Positions 1 to 13,059 of a DNA stretch of 64,000 bases are shown one piece after another. How positions within the stretch are numbered: position 1 is the first letter of the stretch; each line of letters starts with the position of its first letter. The notes below the pieces were generated by a model. It searched no databases. It was given only the letters and a program-made list of their open reading frames with translations, and had not been told where the DNA came from. Origin of the DNA: Combretum micranthum (Eukaryota > Streptophyta > Magnoliopsida > Myrtales > Combretaceae); the NCBI GenBank assembly GCA_024138025.1, contig JAMXBD010003414.1:57144-121143 (forward strand). Reading direction: 5' to 3'. A program made the translations under genes and the position numbers.

Positions 1-226
1 GTTTGTGATTGATTGGATCGTCATGAATTGGTCTTCAAAAGTCCTCAATCGATCTTGTGGTAATAGATTTTAACTTCCAATCGCTTCAAAATTTCCTATA
101 AAACTTTAGAATTGAAGTTTTGAATTCGAAACCTTAGCTTCTTATGAACTTCATATTCGATCACTTTTAGGTGATTTGTGTTGTCATTTTTATGTTGTTG
201 TATGTCAGTATTTATAGGTATTAGCA

Positions 227-401
227 TGCTCACGTACCACTCACCTACTATAATACAATATATCTAGACACTTTAGTCTATTGCTCACTTACCGTGATAC
301 AATGTATTTGGACACTCTGGCTTACCGCTCACCTATCATGACATAATGTATCTAGACACTCTGGTCTACCGCTCACCTACCACGATACAATATATCTGAA
401 T
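227..401. repeat. 44-bp minisatellite, left part (about 4 copies)
   Basis: Degenerate tandem units built on acactctgg...ccgctcacctaccatgataca...atctgg recur every 44 bases. The array breaks off at 401 and resumes with the same unit after 7651, so it was one array of about eight copies before solo LTR A landed in it. Confidence 0.85.
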
Positions 402-1209
402 TGAAATACCTCGATTTTTACCAACCTAAATTAGAAATGTGATAATTAAATAATATGAAAATGTAGGTAATTTTGAATCTTATTTTAAATTTAACTTATT
501 AATTGAATTTAGATAGTTTAGTTAATTGATTTTTGTAAACTATAGAATATAATTAGATAATTTAATTTGTAAATGGACTTAATTGAAATTAGGAATTCCA
601 ATACCACAAATACTCTTTTCAACTTATAAAATTACTATAATTTCCTATCTCCAATATACCAAGCTAGTCAATTCCTTTCAATTATCGACTTGAAAACGAT
701 TTCTCAAGTTGAATTACCGAAATTCCTAATTCACTAAAATAAAACCTTAATCTAAATTCAGATTAGACTCGAGTTAATAACGCACTAGCTATACACCTAA
801 AATTATAAATAGCAAGTGTAGTGAGACCCGATTAATTTTTAGGATCTATTAGATAGTAAACGATAGTTTAAAGATGAATCGCTAGGATTAAAATATACGT
901 AATAAAAATAGAAACTTATTACTATCTACTAAACTGGAGCTCAAATAAAAATTCTGAATATGTAATCACAAAATTTAGAATTTTCTAAGTCTTTTAAAGA
1001 TAATACCCTAATTTGACCTATCGGGACTAGAAACCTTAGTCGCGTAAGTGAGAAATTTGATAATTTGACATAATTAGAAATTAGAAGGGAATTTAATTGA
1101 AAATAAATATTCTAATGTCATAAATGCCCAATTTAACCTATTAAGCAACATTAATTGGCTATTTCAACAAATTCAAATTAATCAAAACTTTCCAATTATC
1201 GAATGAACT

Positions 1210-3783
1210 TGTAAGAACCCGCTATTACCCCTATAATTAAAATAAGCGATAACAGTTCTTCAACCACATATAACCTGTAATATTATATGTAAGGTTGTCT
1301 AAAAGAATTGTTTGAGGAATTGTTTATCTAATTCCACATAGTTAATATAATGGAAACCATATTTTTTTCAAAACTTTTAACAAAACACACTACACGATTA
1401 TCATATTTCACAAAGAAAATAAAGTTAAGTCATACATAGCTAAATACATATATATACATATATTACATCTAAAGGCTTCTTACAAGCCTTAACAAAATTA
1501 CATATAAAATCCAACTAAAACTTTAAATACTATCACAAGACTAATATAACTAGGCTATTACAAAATTGGGATTCCATCAAGTCTAAGGTCATCTCTAGTC
1601 CTCCAAATCATCAAGGAAATCCTCGAAATCGGTTCCATATCCCATACTCGTGTAAAACTCGTTGGATTCATCACCTGAAATGGTTAAAATATGAGCCAAA
1701 GGCTCAATACGCAAGTAACAAATACAAATATAAATACAAAGTGATTCACACATGCTTAAGCTAAATGCAAAATGCAACAACCAATAATTTATTATTCAAT
1801 CTTTAGTTAGTCATACATCATGGGAGTATTCAAACTCTGGACAACAAAGATCTAGTATCACGTTCGCCTCCCTGAATGGTCCCTACTGTTCATACAGACT
1901 AAGCAACCCCGCCTTCCGACATAGCCCGTAATACTAGGGGATCCTGAGTAACGCATCACGACGCTCAGGAGGTTGATATAAGTAGCTCGGATACTTATAT
2001 CTCCTAGATAAATCTATCCAATAACAAGAAAGTACCGTACCCCCAATCTGAGTAAGGTGTCGCTCTTCGAACCAGATTCAACGACGTAAAAGGACAATCA
2101 ACACTCATCAATTATTAAATTTTTGTTAATTTAGAGTAACTTGATTTAATGCTTATCCTAGCAAAGAAACAAGCAAGTTACCATGTACTTGAGATAGCTC
2201 GGGAACTAATGGGGTTGGCCGAGCGAGACTCTATCACTATTCAAGACAATATTGAATTCCCCACTTAGTTGAAGTACTAATTAACTAGTTCCAAATATAA
2301 TTAATGAAAAAAATTCATATAAATTATTACAAGGTCATAACAGAGCATTTAAACATCCTATTACATCATACAATACTTAACAATTATTCAATTGATCATA
2401 CATCATTCAAAATTGCAGGGGACACGTTGGCCTTCAATGCCGACGATGTTGAATCAATGCACAATGCACTAAAGCTCAACAAAGGATACGCCGGCAGCCA
2501 TCAATCTACGCCGACGGTGTTGAGTTGGTGTAAATTACAACTCCAAATTTCCAAAAATTTTCGAGAGTTATACGGTGTTGGTCTATGCCCGTGAATACCC
2601 CCAATACCAACAGCGTATCCATGTACACCGACAGCTTTTGATCCTAAGCCGGCGGCCTTAAGCCCGGCGTTAAAATTTATGATTTTATTCTCATTTCACA
2701 CTGCCTCTAAGCCGGCAGCATTGGAACCCTAATAGTCGGCGTACATTTTGAAAAATAAACACTGGCAAACTTTTCTTGCGAAAGTCGGCAAGGTCTTCAA
2801 GAGGCTTTAAGCAAATTGGTTCTGATCACCTTCAACACACCTCTACGCCGGCGGCGTTAAAGTACTAGATGCCGGCGTACGCTCAAAATTAAACCTATAC
2901 GAAAATATTTGTTTCCCTTATTGTCTTTACAAAACCTATTCATTTAAAAAATTCTCCAAACTTATTCTAAGCTTTCAAAAACTTATTATATATTCTAAAC
3001 ACCATCCAAACAACATAAACTCAACTTCTAATCATCAAATACCTAACTACAACATTTAAACACCAATCACACTTCAATTCCACACTTCAACTACTCAATT
3101 TAGTTCCACCACTTATCAATAATCCTTACAACTTTCTAACACTTAACTAAGCTCACACAATAACAAAGCACAACCTAACTATATCAATACATAAATAAAT
3201 CAACTCAATTGGCATTTAAATCCTACTATAAGCTTGACATCTAAATACAAGAAAGAAAATAAAACAAAGAGATTTGGCTTGCATTTAACTTACATGATTA
3301 AGCTTTAGCTTGGAGTGATTTTTGAATCCAAAGGCTTGTGGTTGATTTTGGTTTAGGTCATACTCTAATTAATCTAAATTGAGGTCAATACTAATCCAAA
3401 GTTTGACTTTAGGAGTATGTTTGACTTAGGGTTAATTTGGCTAAATTTGGAATGCATTTGAGTTTAATTTGGGCTTAAAAAGTATGCTTAAACTTTGTAA
3501 AAATTTTGTCATCAATTCTTAAACAATTCACAAGTTATTTTATTAATTCTAAACATAACACATACATATTAATTTACAAAAGACACACACATTTATTACA
3601 CTATGCACACATTATTATATATAATACTATAATATTAATTTCATTGCACTATACATATACAAAATGACACATATTCAACACATGCACTAATTATATTGTT
3701 CTTGCACATATATCTCATTTCAAAATTATATATCATTTCAATAATACATTAAAATATAAATTAGGAAATTCGTGGCTATTTCA
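1210..3783 (-). mobile_element. Solo LTR B, reverse orientation, nested in LTR A
   Basis: On the minus strand it starts TGAAATAGCC at 3783, like LTR A (TGAAATACC), and ends TTCTTACA at 1210. A perfect 5-bp duplication gaact flanks it (1205-1209 and 3784-3788). Length is 2574 bp. Its U5-side part (about 1660-2090) matches, in inverted orientation, the U5 part of LTR A (about 6650-7150), including the stretch around the ggagatata and ggctttggctcat words. So two related LTRs lie in opposite orientation. No coding domain is seen. Confidence 0.8.
2415..2890. other. GC-rich cluster of CCGGCG-type words inside LTR B
   Basis: Within strongly AT-rich sequence about eleven copies of words such as acgccggc, aagccggc, gtcggcgt and gccggcgt are packed into 475 bases. 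The same kind of cluster occurs in LTR E at 47250-47545. It is not an open reading frame. Confidence 0.6.
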
Positions 3784-6700
3784 GAACTTTATTAATCAAG
3801 TTTAACCATCTAAAACCCTAAATATCCAATTTAGACATTTTAGCCTAAATTCTAACTCCTTAAATCTCAGAAATTTAAAACTATATATTTTCATTCAAAT
3901 CTAAACCCCTAAAACCCTACATTCAAGTGATATATTAATTTTCCTTTAATTAGATTTCCTAGACTCAATTTCTAATGTAATTAGCAAACTTTCTTTTCTT
4001 ACTAAATCCATTTCTAATTTCCAAGAATCCATAACCTAAAATCTTAATTCATCATCTAAAACCCTAAGCCCATTAACATAAGACTAAGCCCAATTATTCA
4101 AAGATCAAGACCAAAAGCCCATACATCAAAGCCCATGAGACCATGCTTATTTCATGTACCATTACACACATTATAAAAACCTAAACTCTAGAGAATTCCA
4201 ACCATGTGAAATGACCAAATTGCCCCTTAAATATCTACAATGTGAACACAAAAAAATATCAAGTGTGTGTGAAAAGACCAAAGTAACCTTAACTACTTCA
4301 AAAATTTTTCTACACCTAGGAAAGAACCAAAATGCCCTCAATTAATCAAGCAAAATGACCAAAAAGCCCATAAACCTAATGGAAATTACAAGACCTAAAA
4401 TACTATAAGTATACCCATTTAGAAAACCCTAATCTTCTACTTCTTATAGCAACCCCCAACCCCTAAAATTTCTCAAGAAATCACTCTAAAAACCCACAAA
4501 AATCCTACAAGAATTCTACAACAATTCCTCTTTTAATCTAGCATCCAATAGTTAATGAAATTCATGATTTTTCTACCATCCAATCACTCAATTTCTTCCC
4601 CAAATCTAATCTTTATTTCAACCAATTTCTAGGTGATTTTGAAGGCTAAAAGAAAGGTTGAAGCTAGGGAAATTAGCTTGAAGAAGCTACATCAACTTAA
4701 GGGGTAGGGTAGTAAAGATTTAGCTAATTATTTCACAATTTAAGTAAGTAATGTTAGTTTGATTAGTGAATTTGTATGATTATTGTATCTTTGTTGTTGA
4801 AATTATTGTTAGATGGCGATATCAACATAGATTTAATAATAATAAGGTTTTGGTAAATATAGATATATGTTTTCTTACAAACCGAATACCATAAATATAT
4901 GTATAAATGTTGTTTTGATAAAATTATCATATATATAAATATATAAGTATAATGTGTCTAGTTTATGGTATATAATTTATCTAATATGTTGATTATATGT
5001 GTGTATTTGGTTTAGTTTTTAATAAGTTATAATGTTGGAAAATGAATCAAATGGACATATAAGCTTAATATTATATATAAAAGGCATGTCATGTAGTTAA
5101 ATTACTGAAATTATGATCAATATATGCATATAAGAATGTGAACATGATATATCATCTTATGGAATGTGGGTTTGATAAGTTAAACATGTTGATGAATTAA
5201 TTTATGATAATATAAGTTGCTGAATTAATTATTGTATATACTTTTGTGAAATTTAATTAAAATATCAAATGAAATTATTTTGAATGAAATTTATAAAAAT
5301 GACAGCTTAACATGTCTATATACAAACTGTAAATTTTCGTGATTTTTGAAATACATTTACAATTTTTAAAAATAAAATTTCAAAATAGCAAAATAGGCAA
5401 AACAGTGTTTCAGCCAGTAATGGTGGCTGAATTCATATGGCCAAACCGATGACTTTTTCTCTTCCTTTTTGGGTGACACTACAACTTTGAAAGCTCAAGA
5501 AGTCTAATTTAACATGGTGCAAAGAATAGGACAAAAACCGGTCATGTTGATGGTCAAATGCGATCGAACCTATCGGTCATCACTACCTATGCTATGCTCT
5601 ACATAGTTTTAAATAAATTAAAACTAAACCATAATTAACGAATTAATTTAGGCCAAATGACCTTATAAACATATAAATATATGTTTAGGAAGTTTATATA
5701 AAATTTGAGTTTAAGAACCCGTGTTTAGGATAATAAAACCGATTTATTAAAGTTACGGTGCACACTAGTTTTCTATAGGAAATGAAATGAGGGAATTTAA
5801 GGTAAATTAATTCAAATCAATTGAATATGAAATAAATGCAAATAATGTGTTTTCATGTTAAATTATGAATTTTAAGATAAATAATTAATTATGTTTATTT
5901 TATGAATTTATTTAATAAAGTAAGTATAAATATAACATCACAATATAGTACAAACATAATAGGAAACTAGTTTAGATTCCTTAGTTCATTTAGATGTAAA
6001 AATAAATTATAAATGACATAAATAGAATAATTATATTTTAATAAGTTGTTTTACTTAATAAAAGTTTAATAGATTGATTATAGGACATATTATAGAATTT
6101 ATCATTTTAAATGACCTAATTACCATTCAGTAAACTTGACTAGTTAATTATATTCAACTTGATTAGATAAAATTAATATAGATTTATTAACTAATATTAG
6201 CTTAGTATATCCTTTAGAAGCCAACAATTTATACTTAGCTATTAATTGATGAATACCTATATGATCATATTAACTTGAAATTGGCTTTGATTAATATGTT
6301 AGGTTAAACCTTAAATGATAAGGAGTACGTAATTTCTAAAATATGATAGACCACGAATAATTAGAGGAGTATGTTGTTTCAAATGTATATTTGCTAGAAA
6401 ACTAAGTAGTTAATACGAGTTTGATATAAGTTGATAATTGATTCAAATGCTTACATGAATTAATCTTTGAAGCAGATATTTGTTAAGAGTCTGCATTCTG
6501 CTTTATTTTCTGATTGTTCAGAACACAGATTTTATACTAGGTACGTAGTGACGTGTGTGTTGCATGCTAGGATAAGCATACTAAATGAAATAATACTTAA
6601 AGATGACTTTAATAATTGCTTGTTGTTTGTGCATGGCTGTTTTTTAGACTTGGCCTGAGGGGCGGCAACCTTACTAGGTGGTGCTAGCATGGTAGTTAGG

Positions 6701-7651
6701 CGCTTAGGCCATCATGGGTGGCTCGGCGGGTAGTTGATGGGGAGAACAGTAGCGGGATAACATCTACCTGGATCGAAGAGAAGTAATGTAGTTTAATTCA
6801 CGTTTATGGGACCGGTTGAGTTACACTCTATTATTGACTGTGATAAGTAGAGATGTGTAACGGCTATGACTCCCAGACGAGGCTATTACTTGTAGAGATA
6901 GGAGATATAGGTATTCGGACTACCTATATCAACTTTCTGAGCAGTTGTTGCTACTTAAGAGCCCCAGGTTCCTAGCGAGTTGCCAGAGTGTGAGTGCTCC
7001 ACTATTGTTTGTCGCACTTTAATTTAAAGATATAAACTATTGGTTATTGCATTACATATAAAATAGGCGTGTGTGCCAATTTCATGTATGCTTATGTTGC
7101 TGTCGTACTAGGCTTTGGCTCATTCCTTTCTTTTTCAGGTGATGATCTAGATACTTGTGATTATCGAGTATGGAACGACTCTAAAGGAGCTTGTTAACGA
7201 GTTAAGTGCCTAGGAGCGTTGAACTGTTTATAGCAAAAGTTATTCATCATCTTTTCAAACTTATAAATTGATGAGGCATATCTATGAGCCCATGGTTATG
7301 TCTTGAGATACTAGACACTGGGTACTTCAAGATACTTGATGGTATGATATTTATTTATAAACGTTTGTTTGCTCACAAAAGTAGCCTTTTTAAAATCATT
7401 TTGAGAAATTTACTTTATTATATGTAATGGTCTACTTAAGAACTTAGCCTATTCGAAAATCATTTTAAAGAAATGTATTTCTTTTCCACTGCAACTCTAG
7501 TTGTTTTCAAAATCCAATTTAATGATTTTAGAATCTAAAATTTGTTTAGCAACGGCCACGATAAACTATAGATTAGGTCAGCCTTAACGTATTATGCGTA
7601 AGTGTTATACGTGGTGGCTGGCACGCCTTGAACCAAATTAGGGGCGTGACA

Positions 7652-7850
7652 TGAACACTCTGGCCTATCGCTCACCTAACACAATACAATATATTTGGAC
7701 ACTCTAGCCAACCGCTAACTTACCATGATACAATGCATCTGGACATTTTGGGCTACTTTTCATCTACCACGATATAATGTATCTGGATACTCTGACCTTC
7801 CGCTCACCTACTATGATACAATGCATCTCGACACTCTTGCTTACCTCATC
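7652..7850. repeat. 44-bp minisatellite, right part (about 4 copies)
   Basis: Continues the array of 227-401 directly after the end of LTR A. The first full units are exactly 44 bases; the last decays near 7850 into single-copy LTR sequence. Confidence 0.85.
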
Positions 7851-7879
7851 TGGCCAATGAGAGCGTGTGGAAAAAAATA

Positions 7880-7975
7880 AGGAGAAAAAAGGGACAATTT
7901 GCCTCATCACAGGATTGAACCCAAGTCTCCCTTATCCATGCTTGTGACTTATCCATACAGACTGTTGGCATGTGC
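7880..7975 (-). promoter_or_regulatory. tRNA-like segment with a B-box-like motif in E1 U3
   Basis: On the minus strand there is an A-box-like gtatggataagtca and then GGGTTCAATCC (7912-7922), close to the Pol III B-box consensus GGTTCGANTCC. The same position in the related LTRs at 28059 and 36168 holds the equivalent motif. It is too diverged to fold as a tRNA gene by eye. Confidence 0.4.
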
Positions 7976-8305
7976 CTTGATCTAGTTTGCATTAAAATTG
8001 TATTTAAGATTTTCAAATTAGGCCCAGTTAAATAAGCCTATTTACATGGGATATTTAATTAGGTCCAAAATAAATCTATAATTAAAACTAATACTATATC
8101 AACCCAAAAATATTTTTTTAAAAATTTATTATTATTTCTTGCTTTCTTTTTTTATACATTTGTAATGATTTCTTTTTCTTCTTTTTTTTTTTTGTTTGTT
8201 TTCCTTCTTTTTAATTTTTTTTAATTTGCGGACTTAATATAATATTAATTTTTAATATAAATTGAAGCCTTAAATGAGCAAAAATGGGGTGTCTACAGTA
8301 GAGAA

Positions 8306-11300
8306 TGTAAGCCCCAAAAAATTTCAGTAAATAATTCCTAAATAAACATCGAAAATAAACTCTAAAAATGATTACAAATTAAAATTGAACTTCGACTAAT
8401 CCTAAATTACGAACGAATCTAAAAATTTCTTAATCTTAAGAAAATGAGAGTCCTTGAAAATAAAATAAAAACTCAACGGTCTTCAAATTCAAAACCACTA
8501 TATACGACAAATTCCATACTTAACTTTGAATTGTAAAATCGGGTAATATAGAACCCAAAAATAAATTATTAAAAAGTAAATAACGATAAAACTTCGGAAA
8601 TAAAACTCAATTCAAGAATTCCGAAAATGTTAAGAGATATTAAATACTTACAAAATTAAAATTTAAAATAAATTTCTCAAACTAAATATGATGTATAAAT
8701 AGAAACCCTCAGTTTCCAAATTAGCAAAGATTTAAACTGGAAAGTTACTCGGAAACTCTAAGTGGAATACAGTAGTTTAAGTCTGGCAATCTTGCGCCCT
8801 TAACCCTAGAAGCCGATGTGTAGTTTAAGCGTGTAGAGTAGCTCGTAGTAATATAAGGTTACTTAAAAGTATTAGATTGGTAATTTGTTTACCTATTTCC
8901 AACCCGTTCGGATACAAACTTTGAAAAGCGTGTTCCGAGGCTCGAGATATAAAAAATATACCATTAATACAGTTAGACTCGTATTTTCATAAAGATTTCA
9001 AAAATAACAATTTTATAATTTTTCGATAACTAGAAATATCTGATTTTACGATTATATTCGTATTTCAGTACTACCAGTAATTAACTAGTCTTTTGAAACT
9101 ATTCACTTCTATTTCATTATACAATTTTATTATTCTTATAAACCCTTATATTTTTAGATAAATATTTTATATATCATAAAAAAAATCTATTTTTCTAAAA
9201 TTTAGTTCGTTTCGGGTTTTTACGGGATCAATTTCTATTTAAGACTCGATACTAAAAATAAAATAAATTAATTTAGTAACTGAAAAATATTTAAAAAATA
9301 TTATTATTTTCATAAAATAATTTTAGAATTTTTCGGGTTATGAAAATATCACTTATAGCTCATATTCGCATATTTTAATCATACCGATAACATATTGTTG
9401 AAATACTAAAATAATTCAATTGATTATTTAATTTTATTTATGAAAATTCTGCAATCATTTAAAGATATTTTTCTTAAAAATTTTATTTTATATATTTTCT
9501 TATTAAAAAGTACTTTTTCAACCCATACTTCAAGTACACTTCAATTGTCACTTCTATATATTAATCATGTTTTCTTTCACTCTTTTTTACACTCAATCTC
9601 CCATACATGGCAGCTGCCACACTCTCAGAATCATCCACTTTTCTTTTATTTTAATGATTTATTTAATGATTTGAAGTCTCTTTTAGTTAGCAAATTAATT
9701 GATACAAGTTACACTTTCAAATTTCAAGTTACAAATTAACTACACTCCTCTTTCTCTCTTGTTGAATTCACGCAAGCCCCTTCCCATTTCTGCCCCTTTG
9801 TTTTATTTTTCTTTTCCCATTTATTTAACACACATTAACACACTCCTCTCTCTATTTAAAGCCTCTTACTTACTCACTTTCCTTCTTTGCAACCCTATCT
9901 CATTTACTCTCTCTTTTTCCTCTCTTTATCTCTTTCTTAGTCTTGTTCTTGTGAGAATACAAGCTGCTTCCATCTCTAAATGTTGATGCCACATTCCATT
10001 CTTAAAGACTCTTTAAGTAAACTTTCTTTCTAAGCTTCCATAGATGCTATAGGTTGATTATATGGAGGTTTCATGCATCAAAGGACTATCCATAATGCCT
10101 AAAGGCTAGAGATCATGACGCCAAAACTTTGAAACACTCCTCTTGTTTATGATCTATAATGATATTGCTATATTTCTTGTCTTTAAGACTTTATTATCTT
10201 CATATTTATATTATACTTTGTAGATCTAAATTTTTATGAAGCTTTGGTTATATTTATGATTAGATCTATAGGTTTAGGGCTTACTACCATGCATTTCTTT
10301 TATATTCATGTTCATATCATGTGTAGATCTTGGATTTGAACTTGAATAAAAATAGTGAAATTCCTATTTAGGCAAGACTCATTTTTAAAAACCACTTTTC
10401 AAGTATCAAAATGAAATTTTTACTTGAGATAATGAAGGCTTAATATATATAATATATAATATATATATCATCAAGACTTCTTTTTATATGGTTCAAAGAT
10501 AATTTTCAAAGATAATTTTTCATAACAAAATTTTATTTTTGGATTTAGGCCAAGATCTAGTTTAAAACATGCTTTCCAACTCAAAAAATGAAGTTTTTAT
10601 TCAAGATATGGAAGGCTCTTAAGATAGGATATGTAAAGGATGATTTTCATAAGTTTAGATGGATATTATCAAAAGATATGTCCAAAAACAAATTTATAAA
10701 TTCGGATATCAACCAAGGCAAATTTTGAAAACCCATTTTTCAACACTAAAATGAAGGATTTGTTAAGAAAATGAAAGGCTTATGGAATAGGTATCAATAG
10801 AAGATATTTTTTATAAGTAAATGTTAGATCTACTAATAGAGATTCCCAAAATAGGAAGAGATTACAAAATATAAAATTTGAGTTTATCCTAACCTTTTGT
10901 AAATTCGGATGGTTTCAAGACCATGCCTTAAAAACCCTTTTATCAACTTCAAAACTTGTGTTTTGTATGAAAAATGAAGAGTATAGGTCATAGATATCAT
11001 CAAGTAAAGATTTTTATAAGTTAAGATGAGATTTGCTAAGAAAAACATGTAGAACAAGAAGTAAAAATGAAGTAGGAAAATTTGAGTTGTTATCATTTTA
11101 AGAAATTCGTAATAATAAGGTAATGGCATGAAAACACTTATTTTCCAAACTCAAAATAGAATTTTTATTAATGAAATGAAGTCCTTAGTGGCTAGGTATG
11201 GTTGAGCCTTAATTTTCTAAGTATCAAATGATTTTTACTTAAAGGAATCACCACAAAAACAATTTTTACAAAATTTGGATTTTGGGATGAACTAATTTTA

Positions 11301-13044
11301 AAAACATGTTTACAAAGTGTAAAATGGAAATTTTTATTGAGAAACAAAGGTCTTAGGGAATATACATAATGAAGGTTAATTTTAACAAAAATAAATAAAT
11401 TTTATCAAGGAATTTTTCTAAAAAGAAGTGAGATTGTGAAGCATACAAGACTAGCCTTTCTAAGTTGATTTTTCATAAAGTCTTACAAAGAAAAAGTTTT
11501 CTAAAAATTTCTTTTATTCAATATCATTAACAACATGTATATATGCATCTCATGACATATCATTTATGATAGTAGCTTGTTCATATTGCATGAATACTTG
11601 CTTTGGATAGTAGAAACTTCATGAACTTTCATAAAATCAAATTTCTAAATCGGTTTTCGCTACTGATCTGATATGATAAGATCTTTTTGAAGCTTCAAAA
11701 TTTTCAAAACTTGAAAATAATATTAGACTTAGATAGATCTTTTGAAGTAGATAGTAATCGATGTATAATTTGCTAAATTATGAGTTAAAACGACCAAGTT
11801 ATGGCCGTTTTAAGTTGGAATTTCCGCGTAAGACGAAAATTACGAATTTGATAGTTTGTATGAGATATAATGGATTAGTTTTGAGTTGAAATACTCATTT
11901 GGGTATTTCTTCCTTTTTAGGTGACCCCAAAATCGACAATTCCCTACCACCAGATTACTTTTACTAAGAGACCGTTGATCCAATGGCCGAGTGAGTTTTC
12001 CTCTTATTTTGTTACCATACTTGTGCTTGTAGCTAGTTGCACTACAACTAGGAAAAGATAAAATTGTGATGAGTTCTGGTATAATCTTGATTGAATGAAT
12101 GATAAGTATATCGAGGCGAGGCTTGTTGTAAAATCATTATATGAGTTAGCATAGACTTGAATTGTCTAAAATTCTCTATGATCGCTCTTAACCTACATAA
12201 TTAACATGCCACGATTATATGAATAAACTGTACATGCATATCACGTAGTGAGTCACATTGCATTGGCTATTATACCTTTGGTGGGACAAAAGTATATTAG
12301 TGGAGGCAAGAGAGCCTCTATTAACATTAAGGATGTGAGATCGCTTAAGTTAATGGAAGTAGTGTAGGCACTTGAATCAACTACATAAAACAACAGAGGT
12401 TGTATAATTAAGGAAAGAAATCGGGCTTATGGTTGCATGAATTATGGACCATCCCACTCAAGATTGGAATTATGGTTGCATGACTTATGGACCACCCCAA
12501 CTCTGAATAGAGGGCGTAAATCTATTCACATATGGCTATTAGAAAGTCATATGCTTGTCTGCTCGTGTGTTTGTTTATGCATAGCATATGGATGAATTAT
12601 AACTTGCTTTTTGTTATGATACAAAATTAAGGGAACTCTCACTAAGCTAGTGTAGTTTATACCCCAATAGATTTTTGATTAAACAAGTTGATGAGAGAAT
12701 GCTTCTTGGGGATCGAGATGGTTTGAGCCGAATATGACTTCGGAATTCTAGCAGGAAATAAAGAATACTTGAAGATAGTAGCTAGGTTTTGTCAATTGTC
12801 TTGTAATAGTTTATGTAGTGAAATATGTGAATGAACTGTAATTGAAGTATAGTGAATTGTATTTTCTTTACATTGTTACTCAGGTTATATCAATATAAAA
12901 TGTATCACTCTGATATGTCTCCTTCATGTGTTAGATGCTTTGTACATAGTATGGAAGCCTTTGCGTGACTAAAGTGGTCATTCTTACGCTTTAATATTGT
13001 GTACAGTAGACTGCCACGTTTAGGATACCTCTCGGGGCGTGATA
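8306..13044 (+). mobile_element. Solo LTR C (Ty3/gypsy, 4.7 kb)
   Basis: It starts TGTAAGCCCC at 8306 and ends GGGGCGTGATA at 13044 (last CA changed to TA). A perfect gagaa duplication flanks it (8301-8305 and 13045-13049). At 4739 bp it is the longest solo LTR here and is the same family as LTR D and the edge LTR at 62362: the U3 start, the cgtgt/tcataaa stretch near 8930-9060, and the U5 end with its ctgccacgtttaggataccc-like block all correspond. A CT-rich, promoter-like zone lies near 9740-9970 (ctatttaaag near 9853). Internal degenerate repeats at 10380-11400 explain much of its extra length over LTR D. Confidence 0.85.
10380..11400. repeat. Degenerate tandem repeat, about 165-200-bp period, inside LTR C
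   Basis: A module of the form aaaac-acttttcaa...aaaatgaaatttttattgag...aaggctta recurs near 10383, 10564, 10727, 10931, 11129 and 11303. Copies are strongly diverged and spaced 163-204 bases apart. Confidence 0.55.
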
Positions 13045-13059
13045 GAGAAAGTGGACACA

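Larger units (their letters stand above)
402..7651 (+). mobile_element. Solo LTR A (Ty3/gypsy, long-LTR type), interrupted by solo LTR B
   Basis: It starts TGAAATACC at 402 and ends GGGGCGTGACA at 7651. It is flanked by tgaat (397-401) and tgaac (7652-7656), a 5-bp duplication with one mismatch inside a 44-bp repeat unit. Removing the nested LTR B and one TSD copy leaves about 4.67 kb. No gag, protease, RT or integrase is visible. There is a promoter-like stretch near 4400-4450 (ctataagtataccc) followed by leader-like sequence and a gtaagtaatg donor-like site near 4742. Length and content fit a solo LTR left by LTR-LTR recombination. The long LTR and GTGACA end resemble Tekay/Del-type plant LTRs; that assignment is an inference. 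Confidence 0.75.
1..8297 (-). mobile_element. Tat-like LTR, reverse orientation, cut by left edge and by solo LTR A (E1)
   Basis: Read on the minus strand from 8297, the sequence opens TGTAGACACCCC, closely matching the start TGTAGACACCC of the complete Tat-like LTR at 28059. The similarity goes on through the U3 segment with a tRNA-like motif (about 7880-7975). Then comes a 44-bp minisatellite, and beyond the 7.25-kb insertion at 402-7651 a leader-like stretch at 1-226. Only 1-401 and 7657-8297 belong to this element. Its far end and its TSD partner are outside the window. It lies next to the gag remnant of E4, so it probably inserted there. Whether it is a solo LTR or part of a full element cannot be told. 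Confidence 0.65.

Noticed and set aside
402..7651. Full-length LTR retrotransposon of 7.2 kb
   Set aside because: No coding domains, no PBS or PPT inside, and no second LTR; a solo LTR with a nested solo LTR explains it better.
7880..7975. A tRNA gene in E1 or at 28173-28250
   Set aside because: Only box-like motifs are present; no cloverleaf with acceptor stem or anticodon arm can be drawn by eye.
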